64,000 nucleotides of DNA from Myxococcales bacterium (GTDB lineage Bacteria; Myxococcota; B64-G9): NCBI GenBank assembly GCA_012798435.1, contig JAAZNF010000072.1, positions 62,001 to 126,000 on the forward strand, in the 5' to 3' direction. The notes below the pieces were generated by a model that ran no database searches, was not told the DNA's origin, and saw nothing but the letters and a program-made list of their open reading frames with translations. Shown piece after piece: positions 51,611 to 59,235 of this stretch. Both the position numbers and the translations under genes were made by a program. Each line of letters begins with the position of its first letter. The first letter of the stretch is position 1.

Positions 51611-51622
51611 GGTATTAATACC
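51611..51622. promoter_or_regulatory. Palindromic site GGTAT-TA-ATACC
   Basis: Perfect 12-bp palindrome with the same arms as the site 101 bp upstream. Located 27 bp before the alternative-hairpin element. Confidence 0.35.
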
Positions 51623-51648
51623 CTAATTCTTGTGGCTAATATACAAAG

Positions 51649-51713
51649 AGAGCCCGGAATGTCGCGGGGGGGGGACGAGCACTCCGGGCTCTGGTTCCCT
51701 AAGGAACCAGAGC
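51649..51713 (+). ncRNA. Two mutually exclusive hairpins (possible RNA switch)
   Basis: Hairpin 1 pairs AGAGCCCGGA (51649-51658) with TCCGGGCTCT (51683-51692). Hairpin 2 pairs 51688-51698 with 51703-51713 (11 bp, loop CTAA). They share bases 51688-51692, so only one can be complete at a time. The loop of hairpin 1 contains a run of nine G. No U-run follows hairpin 2. It could act in either strand's transcript; orientation + is assumed because the next gene starts at 51935. Class unknown. Confidence 0.45.
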
Positions 51714-51934
51714 GTAAATACTACACGTCGACTATCGTGTCAAGTTTTATCGAAATAATACAACAAGTCTAAATTATAATAATAATATATATAGTTATAA
51801 TAAATTTTATTTACATGTTCCGGTGACTAAGACCTGAAGTGCTTACGGAGATCGTCACAAGTTTGGCTTGACCAATCCAACAGAATGGTACAGGATCGCG
51901 TGCGGCTCTCGAGTCGTTTTCCACTGGAGGACCA

Positions 51935-52588
51935 ATGCGCACAATCATCGCTCGATTCCTATTGATATCCTCTGCGATCTTTGTGGCCACCGGGTGCGCT
52001 TTCGAGTCTGGAGGCAACGACGGCGGGCAGAAGCCGGACGGAAAGACGGATGGGAGCGGCGATCAGGATACCCAGTACCCCCCTGGACCCTATGGAGCCG
52101 AATACCTGGATACGGTCGAGAACTTTATCGTTGACGAGTGTATCTGCACCGGGTCCACGGCTGTCGGTCGCGGAATGAAGATGGAGCGGTTTTTGGGGGC
52201 GAAGGCCGTGCTGGTCACGGTGCACGCCGGCTGGTGCACCTACTGCAAGCAGCAGGCAGCCACCATGGAGGACGGGCTGTGGCAGAAGTACAAGGACCAG
52301 GGGCTACAGATGCTCCTGATCTCATTTCAGGACGAGCAGGGCTCCTCCGACCGGCAAAAGCTCCTCGACTACTGCTGCAAGAACAAAGCGGACTTCCACA
52401 TGACCTTCACCCAGTCCATCGATCCCAACGCTGCGGTGACGGACCAGTTCTTCCGACCCACCGAGGCGGGCACTCCGCTCAACATGCTGCTCGACCGCCG
52501 CATGCGCATCCGCTACAAGGTCGAGGGGGTCATCCCGCAATCGTACATCCTGGAAGGAAACATCGAGGGCCTGCTGTCCGAAGATTGA
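51935..52588 (+). CDS. Thioredoxin-fold lipoprotein with WCTYC site
   Basis: 217 residues. GGAGG lies before the ATG; lipoprotein signal (FVATGC, Cys about 21), then a Gly/Asp linker. The thioredoxin-like fold begins about residue 60 with VTVHAGWCTYCKQQ as the dithiol site. CICTG just before and DYCCKNK further on add more cysteines. A TPLNMLLDRRMRIRYKVEG strand, with TP in the cis-proline place, completes the fold. Probably a periplasmic disulfide reductase or redoxin. First of four consecutive plus-strand genes. Confidence 0.82.
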   Translation: MRTIIARFLLISSAIFVATGCAFESGGNDGGQKPDGKTDGSGDQDTQYPPGPYGAEYLDTVENFIVDECICTGSTAVGRGMKMERFLGAKAVLVTVHAGWCTYCKQQAATMEDGLWQKYKDQGLQMLLISFQDEQGSSDRQKLLDYCCKNKADFHMTFTQSIDPNAAVTDQFFRPTEAGTPLNMLLDRRMRIRYKVEGVIPQSYILEGNIEGLLSED

Positions 52589-52617
52589 TCGTTGCGACAA
52601 TCTCGGTGGAGCGCAAC

Positions 52618-53130
52618 ATGCGAACCTGGTGGATGGGCGCGGTACTGGCCGCCGTCGCCGCCTGCAGCTCGGCCGTGCGGCCGGACGCAGGTTTGGCAGC
52701 GAACCGTAGCGTGGGAGAGTTTTCACTGCGCGACCTGAACGGTCGGCGCGTGCGTCTCTCCGAACACCAAGGCAAGGTGATCCTGTTGTCCTTCTGGGCC
52801 ACCTGGTGCGAACCCTGCCAGAACGAGCTGCCGCAGCTCGGCAAGATCTGGGAGAGGCACCGCTCTCGCGGATTCGAGCTTCTATCCATCAACGTCGACC
52901 CGCCCGACGCCGAGAACGCGGTCCGCGAGATCGCCGGCCGGCTCAAGCTCGAGTTTCCCGTCTTGCTGGACTCCGCCGGCGACGTCGTCAACCGTTACAA
53001 CCCCCGGCTGGAGCTCCCCTACTCGGTGTTGCTCGATCGAGCAGGGCGCATCCATTCGGTCCACCAGGGCTACGTGAGCGGCGACGAGGAGATCCTCGAG
53101 GAGAAGATTCAGGCCCTCCTGGGAGAGTAG
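52618..53130 (+). CDS. TlpA-family thioredoxin lipoprotein
   Basis: 170 residues. Signal with Cys about 16 (AAVAACSS). TlpA/ResA-like fold: EFSLRDLNGRRVRLSEHQGKV, active site FWATWCEPCQNELP, INVDPPDAENAV, and a Pro in LELPYSVLLD at the cis-proline position. Such proteins reduce disulfides of exported partners, for example apocytochromes or copper sites. GGTGGAG precedes the ATG. It ends 4 nt before the barrel gene, so it is cotranscribed with it. Confidence 0.86.
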   Translation: MRTWWMGAVLAAVAACSSAVRPDAGLAANRSVGEFSLRDLNGRRVRLSEHQGKVILLSFWATWCEPCQNELPQLGKIWERHRSRGFELLSINVDPPDAENAVREIAGRLKLEFPVLLDSAGDVVNRYNPRLELPYSVLLDRAGRIHSVHQGYVSGDEEILEEKIQALLGE

Positions 53131-53134
53131 CCTC

Positions 53135-54775
53135 ATGCCGCGAGTGTTCATCGTCACCCTGGTGGCATCGAGCCTCGTGCCCTGGCAGACAACGGGGTTC
53201 GAGATCACCCTCCCCTGGATGGACCACCCCTCGTCGTTCGAGATCACCGAAACCTTGTCGATCGACTACCACGACGACAACCTGAACGGGAACGCCTACG
53301 ACGACCGCTACGGAGACATCCGCAACCGGCTCAACCTCAAGCTCACGGTGGACGACTGCTCCGTCTCGACTCGCCTGGACACCGTGACCTTCATCCGTCC
53401 CCCGGCCATCCCCGCCGGGGAAAACCAGGCGCCGTACCTCGATCGCTACGCACCGGAGAAGATCACCGCCGCATACCAGGGAAAGACCTTCAAGGCCACC
53501 CTCGGAGACTTCTACGCCTCTATCGGCCGGGGGCTGGCGCTGCAAGTGAGAAAGATCGACGAACTCGGCCTGGACACCACGCTGACGGGCGCCAAGCTGG
53601 AGCTGGAGTTCGACCGCGTCGAGCTCACCGCGCTCTCGGGATTCTCCAATCCTACCAACTTCGAGATCTATGAGAAGACGGTGGCCGACACCTGGGACTG
53701 GCTCTCGGCTGGGCGGGCCGTGTTCCGGCTGGGCGACCGCTACCAGCTCGGCGCGCACGGCGTGGCGGCCGTCATCGATCCCTTCGGTGTGAACGACAGC
53801 GACGAAGCGAGCCGGCTGTTCGAACACGCCTTCATCGGCGGCGCGTCCTTCGAGATCCCGGACCTGTGGCAGGCGGGCAACCTGTACCTGGAATTCAACT
53901 GGATGGGGTCAACGATTCCCATCACCGAGCAAAAAGACCACCTCCGCCAATCGCTGGCGGCCTACCTTTCCACCAACCTCTTCGCCGGGGACTGGACGTT
54001 CTCGGCCGAGTTCAAGGCCCTGGACGAATGGGAGCTCTTCACCCTCCCCCCCTCCAAGGGAGGCCGATACCGCAGCGATCTGCGCATCGACTACCTGGTG
54101 CCGCCCCTGCTCGAGCCGGAGGATCTGGAGATCTCCAACAACCACGATCTGAGCGGTGGCCGTCTGGGGGTGAGCCTGCGCCCCGGCGGTAAGGACACCC
54201 TGCTCAAGCTCTCGGCGGCCCTGTTCTACGCGAAGGATCTGGGCGAGGACCTGCACCGGTGGATCTACAACGTGTGGGGAGGGCTCGAACAGCGATTCTT
54301 GGACAGCGGCAAGGCGCGTCTGGAAGTCGGCTGGCGCGAGGAGCGCCCCGATTACCACGGTCCCGCAAAAAAGATGCTGTACGTAAACGCCGGCCTGCTG
54401 GTGCCGCTCGGCGGGCGGTTCAGCCTGGATGGCCACGGTTTCATCTGGTGGGTGACCGAGGACACGCCCACGCGCGAGTACCTCAAGGGCGAATGGACGC
54501 TCACCGTGAACCGCGCGCCCGGGCTGGCCGCGGGATTCATCCTGGGCCTCGACAGCGAACGCGCCGGGAAGGTGAGCCTCGACATCATCGACGACTCCTC
54601 CGGCCGGCCCATCCGGCAGGTGTTTCTGGCCGGCACCCTCCAGGTGAACTTCAAGAGCCGGGTGGTGCTGCGCCTGCTGGCCGGCCAGCTTCGCGGTGGC
54701 CTGAAATGCGTGGGGAGCTGCCAGCTCATCCCGCCATTCGCGGGCGTGCGCCTGGAGACAGTGCTGCGGTTCTAG
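53135..54775 (+). CDS. Predicted outer-membrane beta-barrel (DUF6029-like)
   Basis: 546 residues. Short signal peptide (about 20 residues). The mature protein is a long series of amphipathic strands (for example LNLKLTVDDCSVSTRLDTVTF, YLSTNLFAGDWTFSAEFKAL, ARLEVGWREE, GRFSLDGHGFIWW) with a terminal VRLETVLRF, a barrel-closing end. The layout with a repeated Y-x-D start and the length fit DUF6029, whose members are often next to TlpA-type proteins. It has few cysteines (DDC and CVGSC). Function unknown; translated right after the TlpA protein. Confidence 0.7.
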   Translation: MPRVFIVTLVASSLVPWQTTGFEITLPWMDHPSSFEITETLSIDYHDDNLNGNAYDDRYGDIRNRLNLKLTVDDCSVSTRLDTVTFIRPPAIPAGENQAPYLDRYAPEKITAAYQGKTFKATLGDFYASIGRGLALQVRKIDELGLDTTLTGAKLELEFDRVELTALSGFSNPTNFEIYEKTVADTWDWLSAGRAVFRLGDRYQLGAHGVAAVIDPFGVNDSDEASRLFEHAFIGGASFEIPDLWQAGNLYLEFNWMGSTIPITEQKDHLRQSLAAYLSTNLFAGDWTFSAEFKALDEWELFTLPPSKGGRYRSDLRIDYLVPPLLEPEDLEISNNHDLSGGRLGVSLRPGGKDTLLKLSAALFYAKDLGEDLHRWIYNVWGGLEQRFLDSGKARLEVGWREERPDYHGPAKKMLYVNAGLLVPLGGRFSLDGHGFIWWVTEDTPTREYLKGEWTLTVNRAPGLAAGFILGLDSERAGKVSLDIIDDSSGRPIRQVFLAGTLQVNFKSRVVLRLLAGQLRGGLKCVGSCQLIPPFAGVRLETVLRF

Positions 54776-54825
54776 GATTTATTCACGCCGGGATCTGTGC
54801 TACAACCCGGGCGAGGAGTCAGGCC

Positions 54826-55461
54826 ATGAATCAATCTCGGATCTCCTGTCTGGCGACGTTTTCCCTCACGCTGCTTGTGTGCGCCTGCGGTTCCTCCGGC
54901 TCAAACCCTTCGGACGGGGGCACGGACGGCGATGGGGGCTTCACCCGCACCCCCTGCGTGCAGGACCTGGACTGCACCTACCCGGAGACCTGCCAGCCGG
55001 ACGGCTTCTGCGAGTACACCATCGGCCCCAAACCCAGCGACAACCGTGTCTCGGGCCGGTTCGACGTGGCCATGGACAACCCGGACGTGGTGACCTCGGT
55101 CACGGTCATCGGAAAGCTCGGCGGCATGTACGTGTACATGGAGGACGCCTGGGCGGAGACGGTGACCAACGATGCCAACTTCTACGTGGTGTGCTACGGC
55201 ATCATCACCAACAACCTGTACCAGTTCCTGACCTTCTCCATTCCGCGGAGCGCCGTGGCGGGCACCCCGCTCACCTTCGGGGTGGGTGGCACCGCCTCGG
55301 GCAACATGGAGCTGGTCGATGTCGACAACAAAGGAAACATCACCGGCCGGCGGGCCAACGGCGAGGTGATCGGCGGGCAGCTCACCTTCTCTGAGCTCGG
55401 CCTGAACAAGGGCGACTCGGTGGTCGGCACCTTCAAGGTGGACCTCAAGCCCATCAAGTAG
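54826..55461 (+). CDS. Lipoprotein with one Cys unit and beta domain
   Basis: 211 residues. GAGGAG precedes the ATG. Signal with Cys about 21 (LLVCACGSSG), then a Gly/Asp linker and one C-x-x-D-x-D-C-type unit (CVQDLDCTYPETCQPDGFC) as found in the 42198 protein, then a 140-residue beta-rich domain (VTSVTVIGKLGGMYVYMEDAWA, QFLTFSIPRSAVAG, TFKVDLKPIK). The end overlaps the convergent epmA gene by 8 nt. Possibly cotranscribed with the redox genes, although 50 nt separate it from the barrel gene. Confidence 0.72.
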   Translation: MNQSRISCLATFSLTLLVCACGSSGSNPSDGGTDGDGGFTRTPCVQDLDCTYPETCQPDGFCEYTIGPKPSDNRVSGRFDVAMDNPDVVTSVTVIGKLGGMYVYMEDAWAETVTNDANFYVVCYGIITNNLYQFLTFSIPRSAVAGTPLTFGVGGTASGNMELVDVDNKGNITGRRANGEVIGGQLTFSELGLNKGDSVVGTFKVDLKPIK

Positions 55462-56524
55462 CCACGTCCCCCTCGGGATGCATCCCCAACTCCATCGAGA
55501 GCGGGAACGGCAGCACCTCCTCGATCCTCTCGGCCCCGATCAGTAGCATCAGCCAGCGATCCAGTCCCAGGGCGCAGCCGCAACAGGGCGGCAGACCATC
55601 TTCCAGCGCCCGCAGGAAGACCTCATCCAGGGGAACGGCGGGCCGGCCCAGGCGGCGGCGGTGGTTTGCCTGCTCGAGGAACCGACGCCGTTGTTCGACC
55701 GGGTCGGTGAGTTCCCCGTAGCCGTTGCATAGCTCCAGGCCACCCGCGAAGAGCTCGAAGCGCTCGGCCACCGAGGGCTTGTTCGGGCAGGCGCGAGCCA
55801 GGGCCGCCATGGGCAAGGGGTACTCATACAGAATCACCGGACCGTGCCGGGCAAGGGCGGGCTCCACTCGCTCGATCAGCGCCCGGTTCACCAGATCGTC
55901 GAACTCGTCGTCCGGGCCGAGATGGACTCCGGCGCGCCGAAGCGCATTTCGCAACCCCTCCTCTTGCCAGTCCTCCGGGACCTCAATGCCTCCCAGCTCC
56001 CGCAAGGCCTGGGCCACGCTGAAGCGTTGAAAGGACCGCTCCACCGTGAAACTGGCGCTCTTGCGTTCAATGTGGCTGCTCTGCGCCACCTCGCAGGTGA
56101 CCTCGCGAAACAATTCCTCGGTGAAATCCAAAAGCTCGCCGAAGGGTTGATTCTCGCAGTACCACTCCAGCCCGGTGAACTCGGGGTTGTGGCGCCCCGT
56201 GACCTCGCCGTCGCGAAAGAACGGCCCGATGTGGAAAATCCTCTTCATCCCCGCGGCCAGCAGGCGCTTGAGGAAAAACTCGGGTGAGGTCTGCAAGAAC
56301 AGCTCGTGCGCCGAGCCGTCGAGCAGGTGCAAGCGCGTCCGAAACGGTTCGATGGTGAGCGCCGGGTCGGCGGCGGGCCCCAGGATCGGCGCCTGGACCT
56401 CCAGGTAGCCGCGGGCGGTGAAGAAGTGACGGATGGCATTGGTGAGCCGCGCGCGCAGCTGGAGCAACCACTCCAGCCGCTCCGGCGCGAAGCGCCGTTC
56501 GGGTCGGGAACCAGGCGGTGGCAT
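55454..56524 (-). CDS. epmA: Elongation factor P--lysine ligase (EpmA/GenX)
   Basis: 356 residues. A free-standing class II synthetase catalytic core related to lysyl-tRNA synthetase without the tRNA-binding domain: FFTARGYLEVQAPIL, the motif-2 loop FRDGEVTGRHNPEFTGLEWY, and motif 3 GCALGLDRWLMLL. It attaches beta-lysine to a Lys of elongation factor P. The partners EpmB and efp are not in the window. It is 3 nt downstream of def, so the two translation-related enzymes share an operon. Confidence 0.92.
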   Translation of the reverse strand: MPPPGSRPERRFAPERLEWLLQLRARLTNAIRHFFTARGYLEVQAPILGPAADPALTIEPFRTRLHLLDGSAHELFLQTSPEFFLKRLLAAGMKRIFHIGPFFRDGEVTGRHNPEFTGLEWYCENQPFGELLDFTEELFREVTCEVAQSSHIERKSASFTVERSFQRFSVAQALRELGGIEVPEDWQEEGLRNALRRAGVHLGPDDEFDDLVNRALIERVEPALARHGPVILYEYPLPMAALARACPNKPSVAERFELFAGGLELCNGYGELTDPVEQRRRFLEQANHRRRLGRPAVPLDEVFLRALEDGLPPCCGCALGLDRWLMLLIGAERIEEVLPFPLSMELGMHPEGDVAT

Positions 56525-56527
56525 GGG

Positions 56528-57088
56528 TCAGTCCCGAGTCTCGCTGCCTTCCACCTCATCCATGTCCACGAAGCGTCGATCCAGCTCGCGGGCGAACCCC
56601 AGCGAGGAGAGGTCCTTCATGCGATCGAGGAACACCACCCCGTCCAGGTGATCCACCTCGTGCAGCACCACGCGGGCCGGAAACCCCGACAGCTTGCGCT
56701 CGAACTTGCGCCCGTCGCGCGAAAGGCCCCGCACCCGGATCCCGCGCGGGCGCGGCACCCGCCCCCGCAACTCGCCGAGCGACAGGCAGCCCTCCCAATC
56801 CTCCTCCTCGGTCGGATCGGTCACCTCGACGACGGGGTTCACGATGACCAGCGGCTCGATGGTCTCGTCGCCACCCTCGGCGCTCGCGGGCAGGCCCACC
56901 GCGATGGCCCGCTGGGAGCGGAACACCTGGGGCGCGGCCAGACCGACCCCGTCGTGGAACATCATGCTGGTCACCAGATCGTCCAGGAAGGCCTGGAAAG
57001 CCGGTTCGCGCAGGGTGGCCGAAGACACCTCCTCGGCGCGTTGCCGCAGGACCGGCTGCCCCAGGCTGGCCAGGTGCAGGATCGTCAT
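56528..57088 (-). CDS. def: Peptide deformylase
   Basis: 186 residues. Removes the formyl group from new proteins' N-terminal Met. Iron/zinc motifs: GVGLAAPQV (48-56), EGCLSLG (Cys ligand) and HEVDHLDG (two His ligands and catalytic Glu). Gly replaces Ser/Ala after EGCLSL, a small change. It overlaps the upstream DUF4177 gene by 4 nt and precedes epmA by 3 nt. Confidence 0.95.
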   Translation of the reverse strand: MTILHLASLGQPVLRQRAEEVSSATLREPAFQAFLDDLVTSMMFHDGVGLAAPQVFRSQRAIAVGLPASAEGGDETIEPLVIVNPVVEVTDPTEEEDWEGCLSLGELRGRVPRPRGIRVRGLSRDGRKFERKLSGFPARVVLHEVDHLDGVVFLDRMKDLSSLGFARELDRRFVDMDEVEGSETRD

Positions 57089-57270
57089 CGCTTTTCATCC
57101 TCTCCGTTGCGAGTGAACAGCACGAACGCCATCGCCGGTCGCTTGGACGACTCGCGCATGGCGAACTGTATGCCCTCGAAGTGCCAGCCCTGCACCACCC
57201 ACTGGTTGATGACCTTCTCCAACTCCTCGTCGGTGACCGTGCTGAGCTCGGCGACCTTGTACTGGAGCAT
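57085..57270 (-). CDS. Small DUF4177-like protein
   Basis: 61 residues. YKVAELSTVTDEELEKVINQWVVQGWHFEGIQ, then a FVLFTRN strand, is the beta-alpha-beta pattern of DUF4177 (a conserved Gly-Trp in a short basic or neutral protein). The ATG at 57270 is followed by the def start within 4 nt of its own stop. Role unknown; its position at the head of the deformylase unit is common enough to be a housekeeping context. Confidence 0.75.
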   Translation of the reverse strand: MLQYKVAELSTVTDEELEKVINQWVVQGWHFEGIQFAMRESSKRPAMAFVLFTRNGEDEKR

Positions 57271-57339
57271 GGGCGCCTCCCGTTGTCCGGGGCCGCATTA
57301 TACTCTCATCGGCCCGGCGGGAAGCAACGGGAAAGGCGC

Positions 57340-57368
57340 TTGCGCCCTCACTTTCTCTTTGTTACCCT
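57340..57368 (+). promoter_or_regulatory. Promoter of the thioredoxin gene
   Basis: TTGCGC (57340-57345), 17-nt spacer, TACCCT (57363-57368). The same -10 hexamer is used at 39197. The leader is about 22 nt with GGGAGG. Confidence 0.5.
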
Positions 57369-57396
57369 GCCCCGCAACTTCAACCGGGAGGAACCC

Positions 57397-57720
57397 ATGG
57401 GATCGATCGCCGAGTGCACCGAAGCTTCCTTCGAACAGGACGTTCTCCAGAGCCAACAGGTAGTGCTGCTGGACTTCTGGGGCCCCACCTGCGGCCCGTG
57501 CAAGGCCCTGGAGCCGGTCCTGGAGCAGGTGGCCGCGGCTCACCCCGAACGCCTCAAGGTGCGCAAGGTCAACGTCTCCGAACAGACCAACCTCGCGGTG
57601 CGCTTTGCGGTCCGTTCGTTGCCCACGCTGCTGTTCCTGAAGGGCGGAAAGGTGGTGGAGCAGATGGTCGGCCGCGCCTCGCTCGCGGCCATCGAAAAGA
57701 CCCTGGCCCGCCTGCTCTAG
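57397..57720 (+). CDS. Thioredoxin-like protein (CGPC)
   Basis: 107 residues, cytoplasmic. LLDFWGPTCGPCKALEPVLEQ has the CGPC dithiol, but the preceding residue is Thr, where thioredoxins have Trp (W-C-G-P-C). The fold continues with VRKVNVSEQTNLAVRFAVRSLPTLLFLKGG, including the cis-Pro in LPTLL. GGGAGG lies before the ATG. It converges with rodA with no gap between the stop codons. A general reductant is likely; the changed residue may shift its redox potential. Confidence 0.88.
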   Translation: MGSIAECTEASFEQDVLQSQQVVLLDFWGPTCGPCKALEPVLEQVAAAHPERLKVRKVNVSEQTNLAVRFAVRSLPTLLFLKGGKVVEQMVGRASLAAIEKTLARLL

Positions 57721-59235
57721 TCACGCCTCCACGAACCGGCGCAGCGCCACGCTGAGCAGCAAGCCGACCCCCATCATGACGGCCAGCATCGAGGAGCCGC
57801 CATAGCTCCACCAGGGCAGAGTGATGCCGACCACCGGCAGCAAGCCGATCACCATGCCGATGTTGATGAAGGCCTGCCAGAAGATCATGGCGATCACGCC
57901 CACCCCCAGCAAGATCCCGAAGCGATCCCGCGCCCCCGCAGCCATGTCTACCATCTGCACCAATAGCAGGAAGAACAAGACCAGCACCAGCAGACAGCCC
58001 CAGAAACCCCACTCCTCAGCGAAGACCGAGAACACGAAGTCGGTCTGCTGCTCAGGCAAGAACTTGAACTGCGTCTGCGTGCTGGCCCGGAAGCCCTTGC
58101 CGGTGGCCTGGCCCGAGCCCACCGCGATGATCGACTGGTGCGCATGGTATCCGCTGCCCATGACGTCCGTGGCGGGAGCCAGGAAAGACTCCAGCCGCTT
58201 CTTCTGATAGCCGTGCAGTAGGTGGTTCCAGGCCAGCCACGTCCCCATCGCCAGGACCAGCAGCGTGATGAGCAGGCTGACCCAGCGCAGCCGCACAAAG
58301 ACGATCATGGTGCCGGCGACCAGGAAGAACACCAGCGTCGTTCCCAGATCCGGCTGCTTGAGGATGAGCAGGGCCGGCAGCAGGGTGAGGACGGCGGGGC
58401 TCAGCAGATCGTGCAGGCGGGTCTGGTTCTTCTGGATGGCGCGCAGGATGGTGGCCGCGCCCCAGGCGAGCAGGAGGCCGAGGAGCAAGAAGCGCCACGC
58501 CCCCAGGTGGATGTCGAAGGCACCGAAACGGATGACACGGAACCCGCCCCCGGTCAGCGCCATCCACACCAGCGCCGCCAGCAGGGCGTACAGCGGGCTG
58601 GCCGGGTGGCCGAAGAAGCGCACCCAGCGCAACGCCGGCGGCCCGCGCCAGATCCACAGACCGCCCCCCGCCATCCAGGCCAGCAGGATGCCCATCATCA
58701 GAAAACGCCAGTTCGCCAGATCCGCCGCAAGACCCGCGAATGAAACGTGCTCGATCCGTTCCCACCCTACGATCAAGGCCGCGGTCGCCCCCAGGGCCCA
58801 CACCGGCGAGAGCGGCTTGATGATCCGGCGCAGCGTGTACCCGCCGGCGGGGGCGTCCTCTCCCTCCTCGGCGAAATAGCGCGCCAGGACCAGGACGAGC
58901 CCGATCTTGGCGAGCTCCGACGGTTGTAGATTGAATCCCAGCAACGAGAACCAGCGCCGCGAACCCTGCACCACTCGTCCCAGGCCGAGCACCAGCAGGA
59001 GCAACAGGATGCAGCCGGTGAAGAAAGGATAGGCCACGCGCTCCAACATGCGGTAGTCCAGGGCGGCGAACAGCACGGCCACGGCGCACCCCAGCCCGAA
59101 CCAGGCCAGCTGCGTCCAGGCGGTGTGCCCGGCGTCCGCCACCGCCGAAGACAGGTTGAGCATGCCCAGCCCGGCCACGGCCAGCAAGTTGCCGACGAAG
59201 AGCCACGGCAGGCGGTTCTTGCTGCGCATCTCCAT
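57721..59235 (-). CDS. rodA: Rod-shape peptidoglycan glycosyltransferase RodA
   Basis: 504 residues, SEDS family. Polymerises lipid II with PBP2 during elongation. Membrane helices throughout; family segments QPSELAKIGLVLVLAR, KQPDLGTTLVFF, HQSIIAVGSGQATGKGF, FVFSVFAEEWGF and LPWWSYGGSS. Typical RodA is 370-420 residues; here an extra 100 or so lie between the first half and the KQPDLG block (about 140-260), with several more hydrophobic segments. The start shares one base with the mrdA stop. Last gene of the mre operon. Confidence 0.92.
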   Translation of the reverse strand: MEMRSKNRLPWLFVGNLLAVAGLGMLNLSSAVADAGHTAWTQLAWFGLGCAVAVLFAALDYRMLERVAYPFFTGCILLLLLVLGLGRVVQGSRRWFSLLGFNLQPSELAKIGLVLVLARYFAEEGEDAPAGGYTLRRIIKPLSPVWALGATAALIVGWERIEHVSFAGLAADLANWRFLMMGILLAWMAGGGLWIWRGPPALRWVRFFGHPASPLYALLAALVWMALTGGGFRVIRFGAFDIHLGAWRFLLLGLLLAWGAATILRAIQKNQTRLHDLLSPAVLTLLPALLILKQPDLGTTLVFFLVAGTMIVFVRLRWVSLLITLLVLAMGTWLAWNHLLHGYQKKRLESFLAPATDVMGSGYHAHQSIIAVGSGQATGKGFRASTQTQFKFLPEQQTDFVFSVFAEEWGFWGCLLVLVLFFLLLVQMVDMAAGARDRFGILLGVGVIAMIFWQAFINIGMVIGLLPVVGITLPWWSYGGSSMLAVMMGVGLLLSVALRRFVEA

